DNA of 60,431 bases from Caryophanales bacterium UBA6768. GTDB lineage: Bacteria; Bacillota; Bacilli; Bacillales_D; Amphibacillaceae. The stretch spans positions 1 to 60,431 of the forward strand of contig DKGO01000148.1 in the NCBI GenBank assembly GCA_002453315.1, written 5' to 3'. Position 1 is the stretch's first letter, and each line of letters opens with the position of its first letter. Made by a program: the position numbers and the translations under genes. Positions 18,665-28,701 of this stretch are shown one piece after another. The notes under the pieces were generated by a model. It was not told where the DNA came from. It ran no database searches and saw nothing but the letters and a program-made list of their open reading frames with translations.

Positions 18665-19618
18665 ATGTTAAATGAACAGGCTTATTTAAATTTATGTAAC
18701 GAGATTTTAAATGATGGCGTTGAAAAGGCTGATCGGACAAATACAGGAACTAAATCAAAATTCGGAAAACAGATTCGTTTTGATTTACAGGAAGGCTTCC
18801 CTTTACTAACGACAAAAAATGTTCCCTTTCGATTGATTGTTAGTGAATTGTTATGGTTTTTAAAAGGTGATACGAATATTCGTTATTTACTACAACATAA
18901 CAATAATATATGGAATGAATGGGCTTTTAAAAAGTGGATTGAAAGTCCAGAATATAATGGTCCAAACATGGCGGATTTTGGCCACCGTGCATTAAAAGAT
19001 GAATCATTTAAAAAACTATATGATGAACAAATGAAACTATTTAGGGAAAATATTTTAATAGACAACGATTTTGCTAAGAAATTTGGTGATTTGGGATTTG
19101 TTTATGGGAAACAATGGCGGAAATGGGAAACGAGTACGGAGGAAACAATTGATCAAATTGATGATGTCATTAAAATGATTAAGACAAACCCTAATTCAAG
19201 GCGATTAATTGTATCAGCTTGGAATCCTGAGGATATTCCTAATATGGCATTGCCCCCTTGTCATACCTTATTTCAATTTTATGTTGCTGATGGGAAGTTG
19301 TCGTGTCAATTGTATCAACGTAGTGCTGACTTATTTTTGGGGGTTCCTTTTAATATTGCAAGTTATGCCTTATTGACTCACATTATTGCTGTACAGACTG
19401 GTTTACAAGTTGGAGAATTTGTTCATACTTTTGGTGATGTTCATATTTATGATAATCATATTGAACAAGTGAAGTTACAACTAAGTCGGTCAATTAAAGG
19501 GACACCACAATTAAAAATTAACAAGACTAGACATTCAATTAACGATTATGAGGTGGAAGATTTTGAGGTTTTAAATTATGATCCACACCCAACCATAAAA
19601 GCACCCGTGGCAGTATAG
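18665..19618 (+). CDS. thyA: Thymidylate synthase
   Basis: Converts dUMP to dTMP with methylene-tetrahydrofolate, yielding dihydrofolate for the next gene, dfrA. 317 residues, the longer (Lactobacillus casei-like) form with the extra ~50-residue insert (about 85-140). The catalytic Cys199 lies in [12 protein letters not shown]; the dUMP-binding [19 protein letters not shown], the Arg pair NSRR and C-terminal IKAPVAV are present. The start has no adjacent ribosome site (see the leader feature). Confidence 0.97.
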   Translation: MLNEQAYLNLCNEILNDGVEKADRTNTGTKSKFGKQIRFDLQEGFPLLTTKNVPFRLIVSELLWFLKGDTNIRYLLQHNNNIWNEWAFKKWIESPEYNGPNMADFGHRALKDESFKKLYDEQMKLFRENILIDNDFAKKFGDLGFVYGKQWRKWETSTEETIDQIDDVIKMIKTNPNSRRLIVSAWNPEDIPNMALPPCHTLFQFYVADGKLSCQLYQRSADLFLGVPFNIASYALLTHIIAVQTGLQVGEFVHTFGDVHIYDNHIEQVKLQLSRSIKGTPQLKINKTRHSINDYEVEDFEVLNYDPHPTIKAPVAV

Positions 19619-19677
19619 TTGAATGTAGCTTATTAATAAATATTCGTTTCAAATTTTGAACATTAGGAGGAAGTTTT

Positions 19678-20172
19678 ATGATTTCCTTTATAGTAGCAAT
19701 GGATAATAATCATGTTATCGGGGCTAACAACCAAATGCCTTGGCATTTACCTAGGGACTTGAAGTTTTTTAAGGAAAAAACGACTGGGAATACGATTGTA
19801 ATGGGACGAAAAACTTTTCAATCGCTTGGACGGGTATTACCAAATCGTCATCATATCGTCGTTACAAATAATAAAGAAGTTGAATTACCAGAAGAAGTTG
19901 AGATCATTTATCATCTTGAAGAAATTGTTACTATGTCACAAGAAATGGGAGAGAAAGAGCTATTTGTCATTGGTGGGGGGACAATATTTACTCAGTTACT
20001 CCCTTATGCTGAACGGCTTTATATTACTTTGATAGATGAGACTTTTGAAGGGGATGTTTATTTTCCAACTTTTGATACAACAGAATGGAAGCTTGTCTCT
20101 AAGGAGAAAGGAATCAAGGATGACAAAAATCAATATGACTATTATTTTTGCCAATATGATAGAATAAAATGA
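19678..20172 (+). CDS. dfrA: Dihydrofolate reductase
   Basis: Regenerates tetrahydrofolate from the dihydrofolate made by ThyA. 164 residues with the substrate loop NNQMPWHLPRDLKFFKEKT (acidic Asp at residue 27 region), NADPH-binding GRKTFQSLGR and VIGGGTIFTQLLP. The start ATG follows AGGAGGAAG. It lies 59 bases after thyA. Confidence 0.97.
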   Translation: MISFIVAMDNNHVIGANNQMPWHLPRDLKFFKEKTTGNTIVMGRKTFQSLGRVLPNRHHIVVTNNKEVELPEEVEIIYHLEEIVTMSQEMGEKELFVIGGGTIFTQLLPYAERLYITLIDETFEGDVYFPTFDTTEWKLVSKEKGIKDDKNQYDYYFCQYDRIK

Positions 20173-20307
20173 TTATTGTGTCTTATTTTATTTAAAATAT
20201 GACATTATAGCGACTTTTACACAATGTTATTTTTAAAATTGGAAAACATTCGGTATAATAGTAATTAACCATGTATATGGAATTGTTTATTTGATGAGGT
20301 GGAAAAA

Positions 20308-20484
20308 TTGGCTCAAATTGGGATACCAAGTTTAATTTTAATATTAGTAGTTGCTTTACTTATTTTTGGTCCGTCTAAGTTACCAGAAATTGGGAAAGCG
20401 GCAGGCAATTCTTTACGGGAATTTAAAAATGCAACAAAAGGCGTTATGGACGATGATGATAAGGATGAGACAAAAGATAAATAA
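20308..20484 (+). CDS. tatA: Twin-arginine translocase subunit TatA
   Basis: The pore-forming partner of TatC. 58 residues from TTG 20308 (GAGGTGG five bases upstream); a GTG at 20299 overlaps that site. A single N-terminal helix ([15 protein letters not shown]), the [14 protein letters not shown] hinge and amphipathic helix, then an acidic tail ([11 protein letters not shown]). Confidence 0.95.
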   Translation: MAQIGIPSLILILVVALLIFGPSKLPEIGKAAGNSLREFKNATKGVMDDDDKDETKDK

Positions 20485-20498
20485 TGTAACGAATTATT

Positions 20499-20533
20499 AA
20501 GGTGTAAGGGGAAATTGGCCTTACACCTTTTTA
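20499..20533 (+). terminator. Terminator after tatA
   Basis: A perfect 11-bp stem AAGGTGTAAGG/CCTTACACCTT with a nine-base loop, followed by TTTTTAT. Confidence 0.9.
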
Positions 20534-20760
20534 TATGAATTTATTTATCAGGTGATGTTAAAGGGTGTTTTTTCATTTAAGCGGGTACTTGTACACCCCT
20601 TTTTACATTATTTGCTTTATTGGCCATAACTAAACTAGTTTGGTAGATCACATGGGCAAACGATTCTCCAACTTATGCCTTCCACCCAAAAAGGTGTTGT
20701 GTTTTTTTCTATTTTACTTTAACAAAGCCATAAATTAACAGTGTATGTGAGGTGTCTTCA
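20534..20760. other. Gap between tatA and tatC with hairpin and repeat-like sequence
   Basis: No gene seen. A second partial hairpin pairs AAAGGGTGT (about 20560) with ACACCCCTTTT (about 20595-20606). A stretch around 20655-20690 (GGGCAAACGATTCTCCAACT) resembles part of the gap at 41640-41720. Confidence 0.4.
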
Positions 20761-21504
20761 TTGGTCAAAACCGAGAAAGAGAAAGCAATGAATGTCATTG
20801 GCCATTTATCAGAATTACGTAGCCGTTTAATCGTAACCGCAATTTTTTTCGTGATATTTTTTATTGTTGGGTTTGTATTTGTCGAACAAATTTACCATGC
20901 ATTTGAGCAGGAATTACCTTTTAAATTAACGATTACGAGTCCAGGTGATATCATTTGGGTTTATTTTACAATTGCAGGTATTATTGCTTTTGTCGGAACA
21001 TTGCCAGTATTAAGCCTACAATTATGGTTGTTCATCAAACCTGGTTTAACTAAGCCTGAGAGAAGGGTATCATTATCGTATATTCCAGCTGTATTTTTAC
21101 TTTTTGTTTGTGGTCTTGTTTTCGGATATTTTATGTTTATTAAATTGATTTTACCTTTTCTCTTATCTTTAAATAAAGACATGTTTAATGAGTTGTTTAC
21201 GGTTGAAAGGTATTTCAGATTCATGATTCGATTAATTTTTCCCTTTGCTCTATTATTTGAAATCCCGGTAATTATTATGTTTTTAACTAGTTTGGGAATC
21301 GTGACACCACAATTTTTACAGAAAATGAGGAAATATGCTTATTTTGTTTTACTTATAGTCGGGGCACTAGTTACCCCTCCGGACGTTATTTTGCAACTTA
21401 CAGTTGCAATACCATTATTTGTTTTGTATGAAATTAGTATATATTTATCGAAAATTGTTTATCGAAAAAAATTGAAACGTCGCATAGAAAATTCAAATGA
21501 ATAA
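20761..21504 (+). CDS. tatC: Twin-arginine translocase subunit TatC
   Basis: Receptor for folded Tat substrates. The start TTG 20761 lies six bases after GAGGTG; 247 residues with six membrane helices. The HLSELRSRLIV cytoplasmic N-terminal motif with its conserved Glu, FxxKPGLTKPERR loop and LTSLGIVTPQFLQKMRKYA are typical. Separated from tatA by its own terminator. Confidence 0.95.
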   Translation: MVKTEKEKAMNVIGHLSELRSRLIVTAIFFVIFFIVGFVFVEQIYHAFEQELPFKLTITSPGDIIWVYFTIAGIIAFVGTLPVLSLQLWLFIKPGLTKPERRVSLSYIPAVFLLFVCGLVFGYFMFIKLILPFLLSLNKDMFNELFTVERYFRFMIRLIFPFALLFEIPVIIMFLTSLGIVTPQFLQKMRKYAYFVLLIVGALVTPPDVILQLTVAIPLFVLYEISIYLSKIVYRKKLKRRIENSNE

Positions 21505-21707
21505 CGATTTCATGGTATTTTTGGAATAACTGAAAATTTTATCGTTTTTTGCGAGTACCCGGAAAATAGTGAAGATCATCTTAAATGTTCAGATTTTTGT
21601 CAAAACAATGCCATTTCTCCTTCTGACATTTTGATACAATAGTATATGGAGCATTACATAATCGTTTTATTATAATACATTGATAAAGCAATGTAGGGAG
21701 GTTGATG

Positions 21708-22415
21708 ATGGTGCAAGAAGCTGGATTATTTTTAGCGTTTGGAGCAGGATTTTTATCATTTATTTCACCATGTGTGTTACCATTATTTCCAGCCTTTTTA
21801 TCTTATATTACTGGAATGAGTGTTAGTGAACTTAGTGAAGAAAATAAAATGTTAACGAAACGAAGTTTGTTTCATACGTTAATGTTTTTACTAGGGTTTT
21901 CTAGTATTTTTGTGATGATTGGATTTACAACGACATTTATTTCTGATTTCTTTTTAATGTACCAAAATGTTATTCGCCAAGTAGGCGCGATTATTATTAT
22001 ATTTTTTGGATTAGTGATTGTCGGTATATTAAACTTTGAATTTTTAATGAAAGAGCGATCATTTAAATTTAAAAATCGACCTGCGGGTTTTATTGGTTCA
22101 TTTTTAATCGGTATGACCTTTTCAATGGGGTGGACACCGTGTACAGGTCCGATATTGGCATTTGTTTTGTCGATGGCTGCTACTCAGCCGGATAAAGGGA
22201 TGTTATTGATGATTAGTTATGTATTAGGATTTTCAATTCCATTCTTAGTCCTATCATTTTTCGTAGGAAAATTAAACTGGATAAAACGCCATAGTGTAAA
22301 GATTGTAAAAATTGGCGGATATATTATGATTTTGTTTGGTATTATGTTGTTTTTTGATTGGATGACGAAATTAACGTCCTTATTGGCTGAGTGGACAGGC
22401 TTTTATGGCTTTTAA
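21708..22415 (+). CDS. ccdA: Cytochrome c biogenesis / thiol-disulfide transport protein CcdA
   Basis: Carries reducing equivalents across the membrane for cytochrome c maturation and spore synthesis. Six membrane helices; the paired cysteines are in SPCVLPLFPAFLSY (about residue 22) and GWTPCTGPILAF (about residue 144). I take ATG 21708, six bases after GGGAGG, among several consecutive starts. About 235 residues. Confidence 0.95.
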   Translation: MVQEAGLFLAFGAGFLSFISPCVLPLFPAFLSYITGMSVSELSEENKMLTKRSLFHTLMFLLGFSSIFVMIGFTTTFISDFFLMYQNVIRQVGAIIIIFFGLVIVGILNFEFLMKERSFKFKNRPAGFIGSFLIGMTFSMGWTPCTGPILAFVLSMAATQPDKGMLLMISYVLGFSIPFLVLSFFVGKLNWIKRHSVKIVKIGGYIMILFGIMLFFDWMTKLTSLLAEWTGFYGF

Positions 22416-22487
22416 GTTTATTTTTGTATGTAAATCGTTTACAATTGATAGTAATTGTTATTGATTGCATGGTAATGGAGGAAAGCT

Positions 22488-22916
22488 ATGTATAAGCCAA
22501 ATGATTTAATTTTAAAGTCGACTTCTTCAGTAATTGTATTTGTTTTATTAGGGTTTGCTGTGTATTTGTTAATTGCCGGTCATAATTCACCTGGTGGTGG
22601 ATTTGTTGGTGGCCTTGTTACTTCAGCAGCGATATTGTTGTTGTATTTTGCCTTTGGTGAACAAACGGTAAAGAAAATTTTGCCTGTTAATTACATGACA
22701 TTTATACCTGCAGGATTACTCATTGCAACATTAACTGGACTGGGAGCTATTATTTTTAATGTACCATTTTTGACTCATACATTTGGTGTGATCCCAATTC
22801 CATTTATTGGCGGTATCGAGATCGCAACCGCGATGTTTTTTGATATAGGAGTTTATTTGACGGTATTAGGAACAACGATGACCATTATATTGCATATTGC
22901 TTTTGACCGCGATTAA
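22488..22916 (+). CDS. mrpB: Orphan MrpB/MnhB-type Na+/H+ antiporter subunit
   Basis: 142 residues with four membrane helices. The family hallmark HNSPGGGFVGGLVTSAAILLLYFAFG, and the ends FFDIGVYLTVLGTTMTI, clearly match MrpB/MnhB and the related C-terminal part of MrpA. No other Mrp subunit is in the window. It occupies the place of ccdB (CheY-like, yneI) between ccdA and ccdC. Ribosome site GGAGGAAA seven bases before ATG. Confidence 0.9.
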   Translation: MYKPNDLILKSTSSVIVFVLLGFAVYLLIAGHNSPGGGFVGGLVTSAAILLLYFAFGEQTVKKILPVNYMTFIPAGLLIATLTGLGAIIFNVPFLTHTFGVIPIPFIGGIEIATAMFFDIGVYLTVLGTTMTIILHIAFDRD

Positions 22917-22975
22917 TGATGATTTTTTGCTAATGTGCTCAACATTTAATTGATAATTATTGAGGGATGGTTTTT

Positions 22976-23467
22976 TTGAATAATACATTGTTAATCGTTG
23001 GTAGTACAGTAGTAGCCATTTTTATGGGAATTACTATGAATGTCTTACGGTTAAGAACAGCAAAAAAACCGACAAATACTAAAAGAATTATTTTACCACC
23101 CATATTTATGAGTTCAGGTTTGTTAATGTTTCTATTTCCTACGTTTCATATTACTTGGCTACAAGTTTTGGAGGCCTTTTCTGTAGGAGCATTTATGTCA
23201 ATCTTGTTAATATGGACAACAAGCTTTCAAGTAAAAGGGAGGCATATATATTTAAAGCCATCAAAAGCTTTTATTTTTATTTTATTCGGGCTATTATTTT
23301 TAAGGCTAATGATTAAGTTAATCATTGGCAGCCAAATAGATGTGGGTGAAACAAGTGGCATGTTCTTTGTTCTAGCATTTGGAATGATCCTAACATGGAG
23401 AATTTCGATGTTAGTTGAATTTAAAAAAATTAAAAAAACAATCCAATTAAGACGCGAACACGTATGA
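22976..23467 (+). CDS. ccdC: CcdC membrane protein (DUF1453)
   Basis: A multi-helix membrane protein next to ccdA in Bacillus; its precise role is not established. 163 residues from TTG 22976 (preceded by GAGGGATGG); an in-frame ATG at 22967 overlaps that site. Four to five helices; the RLRTAKKPTNTKRIILPP loop and FLFPTFHITWLQVLEAF are conserved in CcdC/YneJ. Confidence 0.88.
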   Translation: MNNTLLIVGSTVVAIFMGITMNVLRLRTAKKPTNTKRIILPPIFMSSGLLMFLFPTFHITWLQVLEAFSVGAFMSILLIWTTSFQVKGRHIYLKPSKAFIFILFGLLFLRLMIKLIIGSQIDVGETSGMFFVLAFGMILTWRISMLVEFKKIKKTIQLRREHV

Positions 23468-23502
23468 GTCTAGACATTCATACGTGTTTTTAATATAGGA
23501 AA

Positions 23503-23961
23503 TTAATATTTTTGTTTCCAATTTTTTTGATAGTCAGAAGGGGATAATTCAAAATAGTGCTCAAACGGTGTAATATCGATATTTTTTTCTTTTAATTTTT
23601 TTCTCAAAAATCGATGGTCTCGCTTTGGTGTACCAACAATGTAGCCTTCGATTAGCAAATCCTGTGTAATGACTTTTTCCTTTTTCTCAATTGCCAGTTT
23701 GCCAATTTTGCTGGCAATCGATTGTTTAGCGACATCCCTAAATAGTTCAGGAACAGGGGACACTAATTCAGCTAATAAATCTTTTTCCTCCTGTTGCCAC
23801 ATATGTCTTGTTTGTTCTATATAATAACGTTGCCAGTCTAAATCTGACTTCCCATCAGCTTTGGGCATAGATTTAAGGAATTTTCTGAACATAAAATAGC
23901 CACCAATAGCTAGAAAAGCGATTAAAAAAAAGCCCCAAAGTGATACAATAACCGAAAACAT
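23503..23961 (-). CDS. yneK: YneK-like protein (DUF2621)
   Basis: 152 residues from ATG 23961, six bases after AGGAGG. An N-terminal membrane helix (about 5-25) and a cytoplasmic domain with SDLDWQRYYIEQTRHMWQ and the metal-/nucleotide-free looking VTQDLLIEGYIVGTPKRDHRFL segment. Function unknown. The location beside ccdC and upstream of aconitase matches B. subtilis. Confidence 0.8.
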   Translation of the reverse strand: MFSVIVSLWGFFLIAFLAIGGYFMFRKFLKSMPKADGKSDLDWQRYYIEQTRHMWQQEEKDLLAELVSPVPELFRDVAKQSIASKIGKLAIEKKEKVITQDLLIEGYIVGTPKRDHRFLRKKLKEKNIDITPFEHYFELSPSDYQKNWKQKY

Positions 23962-24153
23962 ATTAATCCTCCTATAAATCCCCATTAAATTTATGGAAAT
24001 CTATTACATTAATTACAATAATATAGTAATATAATACATACTGTGGTATTTAGTTAAGCCTCTAGAAATACATAATAAAATCTCTATACCATACATTATA
24101 ATGTTTTCATTTATTGTGTACAAGAAAGATACTATTTTTAGAAGGGGAATACA

Positions 24154-25239
24154 ATGGAGAAAGATAAAATTAGGTTGTCCGTTGATGAAAATGTTAGTAT
24201 TGATGATGGTAATGATTATTTCAATGATGAATTATTTTGTGCTCTAACGGGTGAGGATGATACTTATATTTTATTATGGAATGATGATGATAATATTGAG
24301 TATATATCTCCTTCATTTCAACATTTATTTAAGGCAAATATGAATGATTTAATTGGTGTGAAATGGATGGACATTATTCCGGAGCAGTACAAGACCGAAA
24401 TTATGAATCATTTTGTTTCTTCAGAAGATAAGTTAATGTTCCATCGGCTACACTGCAAGTGTGAGAGTGGGCGACAATATGTATTTAAAGGAAGCTTACA
24501 ACAGATTAATTTAAATAATAAAAATTACTTTTTGATGAATATTCAGAATATAACACAAAGTTATATACTGGAAAAATCAATCTTTAATTCACACAAATTT
24601 TTGATGATTAATCAACTTGGGGCTGGAATAGTGCATGAAATAAAAAATCCACTTGCTTCAATAAAAGGATTTTTGCAATTAATTAAAAAAGGAATCAACC
24701 AAAAAGATGAATATTATGATTTAATGATAAGAGAAATTGAAAGAATCGATTCAATGGCAAATCAATTATTATCAAATGGCAAACGTGATAATCAATTTCG
24801 TTTTTTAAAGGAAAATGTTTATTCTATGGTAAAAAATATTTGTTATTTATTTTCCCTACAGGATAAATATCGCGATATAGAGATAAAAATTGATATTGAT
24901 CATCATTTATATATTAAATGTAATCGTTCACATATTAAACAGGTGTTACTCAATGTCATCAAAAACGGGATAGAAGCAATGAATAATCGTGGAACACTAC
25001 AAATTCAAAGTTCCCTTGAGGACGGTTACGTCATCATTTCCATTAAGGATGAAGGACAAGGTATTGATAAGTCTGTATTAGATCGTATTAAATATCCAAC
25101 ATTTACGACTAAAGAGGATGGAACAGGATTGGGTTTAATGATTTCAAATAGAATTATTAATCAACATAATGGTAAAATTAGAGTTTCATCAATCCCATCG
25201 ATTGGTACTACGTTTGAAATTTTATTACCCTATTCATAA
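24154..25239 (+). CDS. Soluble PAS-domain sensor histidine kinase, sporulation-kinase-like
   Basis: 361 residues without membrane helices. PAS domain about 35-135, HisKA with phospho-acceptor His161 (GIVHEIKNPLASIKG), and HATPase with the N-box NVIKNGIEAMN (about 270), G1 KDEGQGID and G2 EDGTGLGLMI (about 330). The HEIKNPL box and lack of a partner response regulator are typical of Kin kinases feeding Spo0F in the sporulation phosphorelay; that role is inference. Located between yneK and aconitase, where B. subtilis has cotM and sspO/P. Confidence 0.88.
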   Translation: MEKDKIRLSVDENVSIDDGNDYFNDELFCALTGEDDTYILLWNDDDNIEYISPSFQHLFKANMNDLIGVKWMDIIPEQYKTEIMNHFVSSEDKLMFHRLHCKCESGRQYVFKGSLQQINLNNKNYFLMNIQNITQSYILEKSIFNSHKFLMINQLGAGIVHEIKNPLASIKGFLQLIKKGINQKDEYYDLMIREIERIDSMANQLLSNGKRDNQFRFLKENVYSMVKNICYLFSLQDKYRDIEIKIDIDHHLYIKCNRSHIKQVLLNVIKNGIEAMNNRGTLQIQSSLEDGYVIISIKDEGQGIDKSVLDRIKYPTFTTKEDGTGLGLMISNRIINQHNGKIRVSSIPSIGTTFEILLPYS

Positions 25240-25368
25240 TTAACGAAAAATATAAATATTAGATTTGTGTATCTTGACGATTAGTTTCTAAACATTTGTT
25301 TTATAACAGATTTTCATTTAAACTAGTACATAGGATATGTTTTCTTGTCTATTTTATAGAGTAATTGA

Positions 25369-25400
25369 ATAGTAGTTTTGTATTTCAACTACTCTTTTGA
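25369..25400 (+). terminator. Terminator between kinase and aconitase
   Basis: AGTAGTT (25371-25377) pairs with AACTACT (25387-25393), followed by CTTTTGAG. The T-run is short. Confidence 0.5.
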
Positions 25401-25462
25401 GAATAGACGTATTCAGTGTGCAAAAAGTGTACATTATTTTAAAATGAAAGGAGATTCATCAT

Positions 25463-28180
25463 ATGACAAGCGGTAATAATAACGGGCTTCGATCAAAAAA
25501 GCATTTTGAATTAAACGGTAAAACATATAACTATTATGATTTACAAGCAATTGAAGATGCCAAAATTGGTAAAGTAAGTCGTTTACCATTTTCAATTAGG
25601 GTGTTGTTAGAGTCGGTAATTCGACAATATGACGCAAAAGTGATTAAAGATGAACATATTAAAGGACTGGCTAAATGGGGGACAGAAGAAGGTAACAACA
25701 CAGACGTACCATTTAAGCCATCCCGTGTAATTTTACAGGACTTTACAGGGGTACCAGCCGTTGTTGATTTAGCATCATTACGTAAGGCAATGGTTGATAT
25801 GGGAGGGGACCCAAGTAAAATTAATCCAGAAGTACCTGTAGATTTGGTCATTGACCACTCAGTGCAAGTTGATCAATATGGTACTTCGAATGCATTACAA
25901 GCTAATATGGAATTAGAGTTTGAACGTAATGCGGAGCGTTATGAGTTTTTACATTGGGCACAAAAGGCGTTTGAAAATTATCGTGCAGTCCCGCCTGCTA
26001 CAGGAATTGTTCACCAAGTAAATTTAGAATACTTGGCAGACGTAGTCCATGCAAATGCTAATGATGAGGGGTCATACGATACATTCCCTGATACTTTAGT
26101 TGGAACTGATTCCCATACACCGATGGTCAATGGACTTGGTGTTTTAGGTTGGGGTGTCGGTGGCATTGAGGCTGAAGCTGGCATGCTTGGTCAACCTTCA
26201 TATTTCCCATCCCCAGAAGTAATCGGGGTTAAGTTTACAGGTAGTTTCCCAGAAGGAACAACGGCGACTGACCTGGCATTAACAGTGACAGAAACGTTAC
26301 GTAAAAAACATGTTGTTGGTAAATTCGTAGAATATTATGGCCCTGGGTTAAAGGATATGCCATTAGCCGATAGGGCGACCATTTCAAATATGGCACCTGA
26401 GTATGGGGCAACATGTGGATTTTTCCCGGTGGATGAGGAGTCATTAAATTATTTACATTTAACTGGTAGACCACAAGAACAAATAGATTTAGTTGAAAAA
26501 TATTGTAAGGCAAATCACTTATGGTATGATGCTAGTATGCCAGATCCGGAATATTCTGATACGATTGAAATTAATTTATCAGACCTAGTCCCGAATTTAG
26601 CAGGTCCAAAACGTCCACAAGATAGAATACCTTTAACTGACATGCAATCAGAATTTAAAAAGGCAATTTCTGCTCCAATGGGTAATCAGGGATTTGGTTT
26701 GGATGCTTCTGAATTTGATAAAGAAGTGCAAGTTGAGCATCCATCAGGTAAGACCTCGATTATGAAAACTGGTGCTGTGGCAATAGCAGCGATAACATCG
26801 TGTACAAATACGTCAAACCCACACGTTATGTTAGGTGCTGGGCTGTTAGCAAAAAAAGCCCTTGAAAAAGGTTTGAAAGTACCTGCATATGTGAAAACTT
26901 CACTAGCCCCTGGTTCAACTGTTGTCACAAGATATTTAGATGATTCGGGTTTATCAAAATACTTGGATGAATTAGGATTTAATACAGTCGGATATGGTTG
27001 TACAACATGTATTGGGAACTCAGGGCCCCTTCGTGAAGAAATAGAAAAAGCAATTATTGATAACGATTTAACCGTTGCCTCCGTTTTATCGGGTAATCGA
27101 AATTTTGAAGGGCGAATTCATCCATTAACTAAAGCAAATTATTTGGCATCACCACCTTTGGTTGTTGCTTATGCTCTTGCGGGAACAGTAGATATGAATT
27201 TAACAAGTGAACCTTTAGGTAGGGATACAGAGGGTAATGACGTTTATTTAAAAGATATTTGGCCATCAATGGCAGAAATTCAAGCAGAAATTGATAAAGT
27301 AGTTAATCCAACAATTTTCCGTTCGGAATATGATAATTTATTTGAATCAAATGATAAATGGAATGAAATTAATACTACTGATGAGCCATTATATGAATGG
27401 TCAGATGAATCAACATATATTCAAAATCCACCATTTTTCGAAGGATTGTCAAAAGATCCCAATACAATTAAACCTTTGAATGATTTACGAGTTGTCGGTT
27501 ACTTTGGAGATTCAATTACAACTGACCATATATCACCAGCTGGGGCAATAGGATTAGATGTACCAGCGGGTAAATATTTACAAGAAAAAGATGTTAGCCC
27601 ACGATATTTTAATTCATATGGATCTCGTCGTGGAAATCATGAAGTAATGATGCGGGGTACTTTTGCCAACATTCGGATTAGGAATAAAATAGCCCCAGGA
27701 ACAGAGGGTGGCTTTACAACGTACTGGCCAACTGGAGAGGTCATGTCAATTTATGATGCTGCAATGAAATATCGAGAAGATGACACTGGCTTAGTCGTAT
27801 TTGGTGGAAAAGATTATGGAATGGGATCTTCACGTGACTGGGCAGCAAAGGGTTCCAATTTATTGGGAATTAAAGCAGTAATTGCTGAAAGTTACGAAAG
27901 AATTCACCGTTCTAACCTTGTCATGATGGGTGTTTTACCTTTAGTATTTGAAAAAGGGCAAAATGCAGAAATATTAGGCCTAACAGGTAAGGAATCTATC
28001 AATATCCAAATTGATGAATCTGTAAAACCAAATGAAGTTATACCAGTTGTAGCCACGGATGAACATGGTAATGAAACTAAATTTAATGTTGTCGTCCGCT
28101 TCGATAGTGAAGTCGAAATGGATTATTACCGACATGGCGGTATTTTACAACTTGTATTAAGAGAAAGAATTGAAGCTTAA
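25463..28180 (+). CDS. citB: Aconitate hydratase (IRP1/AcnA type)
   Basis: Isomerises citrate to isocitrate in the TCA cycle; in B. subtilis the iron-free form also binds mRNA. 905 residues. [4Fe-4S] cysteines: TSCTNTSNP (about 440) and [10 protein letters not shown] (about 510). [23 protein letters not shown] and the swivelling C-terminal domain with [13 protein letters not shown] are intact. ATG follows AAAGGAG by nine bases. Confidence 0.97.
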   Translation: MTSGNNNGLRSKKHFELNGKTYNYYDLQAIEDAKIGKVSRLPFSIRVLLESVIRQYDAKVIKDEHIKGLAKWGTEEGNNTDVPFKPSRVILQDFTGVPAVVDLASLRKAMVDMGGDPSKINPEVPVDLVIDHSVQVDQYGTSNALQANMELEFERNAERYEFLHWAQKAFENYRAVPPATGIVHQVNLEYLADVVHANANDEGSYDTFPDTLVGTDSHTPMVNGLGVLGWGVGGIEAEAGMLGQPSYFPSPEVIGVKFTGSFPEGTTATDLALTVTETLRKKHVVGKFVEYYGPGLKDMPLADRATISNMAPEYGATCGFFPVDEESLNYLHLTGRPQEQIDLVEKYCKANHLWYDASMPDPEYSDTIEINLSDLVPNLAGPKRPQDRIPLTDMQSEFKKAISAPMGNQGFGLDASEFDKEVQVEHPSGKTSIMKTGAVAIAAITSCTNTSNPHVMLGAGLLAKKALEKGLKVPAYVKTSLAPGSTVVTRYLDDSGLSKYLDELGFNTVGYGCTTCIGNSGPLREEIEKAIIDNDLTVASVLSGNRNFEGRIHPLTKANYLASPPLVVAYALAGTVDMNLTSEPLGRDTEGNDVYLKDIWPSMAEIQAEIDKVVNPTIFRSEYDNLFESNDKWNEINTTDEPLYEWSDESTYIQNPPFFEGLSKDPNTIKPLNDLRVVGYFGDSITTDHISPAGAIGLDVPAGKYLQEKDVSPRYFNSYGSRRGNHEVMMRGTFANIRIRNKIAPGTEGGFTTYWPTGEVMSIYDAAMKYREDDTGLVVFGGKDYGMGSSRDWAAKGSNLLGIKAVIAESYERIHRSNLVMMGVLPLVFEKGQNAEILGLTGKESINIQIDESVKPNEVIPVVATDEHGNETKFNVVVRFDSEVEMDYYRHGGILQLVLRERIEA

Positions 28181-28204
28181 TTTTAAAATAGCATGATAAT
28201 TATA

Positions 28205-28252
28205 GGATGTTGATGGGAGAATATAATATTCCTCCATCAACGTCCTTTTTAT
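28205..28252 (+). terminator. Aconitase terminator
   Basis: GATGTTGATGGGAG pairs with CCTCCATCAACGTCC (28205-28244), followed by TTTTTATTTT. Confidence 0.88.
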
Positions 28253-28458
28253 TTTGAGTTGGATGAGCAAGAATCTGATTATGTTCGATTTATGGAAATT
28301 CCATAATGACAAAAGGGAATGAATAGGGGAACATTTACTTTCTATATTTAAAAGTTATATTTTAATTGGTTTATCACTAAAAGTCTTTATCGATAATTGA
28401 ATAATTAATGTTAAATTTAACAAACTATAATAAATAATTGTTAAGGAGGTATTAATCA

Positions 28459-28701
28459 ATGACTGATAAAAACAATAAAGCAAAACCAGATGATCGAAGT
28501 GATAATGCGGAGAAATTACAATCAATGATCCAGGATACTTTAAATAATATTGATGAATCAGAAGAAACTATTGAATTTGTTTCAGAACACGAACGAGAAA
28601 ATATTAAAAAGAAAAATGAAAAACGCAGGGAAGCAATTGACGGCTATCGTGATGAAATTAAAGATGAAGCAAAATTTAGAAATGAACATGATTTTTCATA
28701 A
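28459..28701 (+). CDS. tlp: Small acid-soluble spore protein Tlp
   Basis: 80 residues, highly charged, with the Tlp pattern KPDDRSDNAEKLQSMIQDTL at residues 9-28 and a lysine/glutamate-rich helical tail. Ribosome site AAGGAGG eight bases before ATG. Expected to be made in the forespore; I cannot confidently identify a SigG promoter. sspN, which precedes tlp in B. subtilis, is not here. Confidence 0.92.
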   Translation: MTDKNNKAKPDDRSDNAEKLQSMIQDTLNNIDESEETIEFVSEHERENIKKKNEKRREAIDGYRDEIKDEAKFRNEHDFS

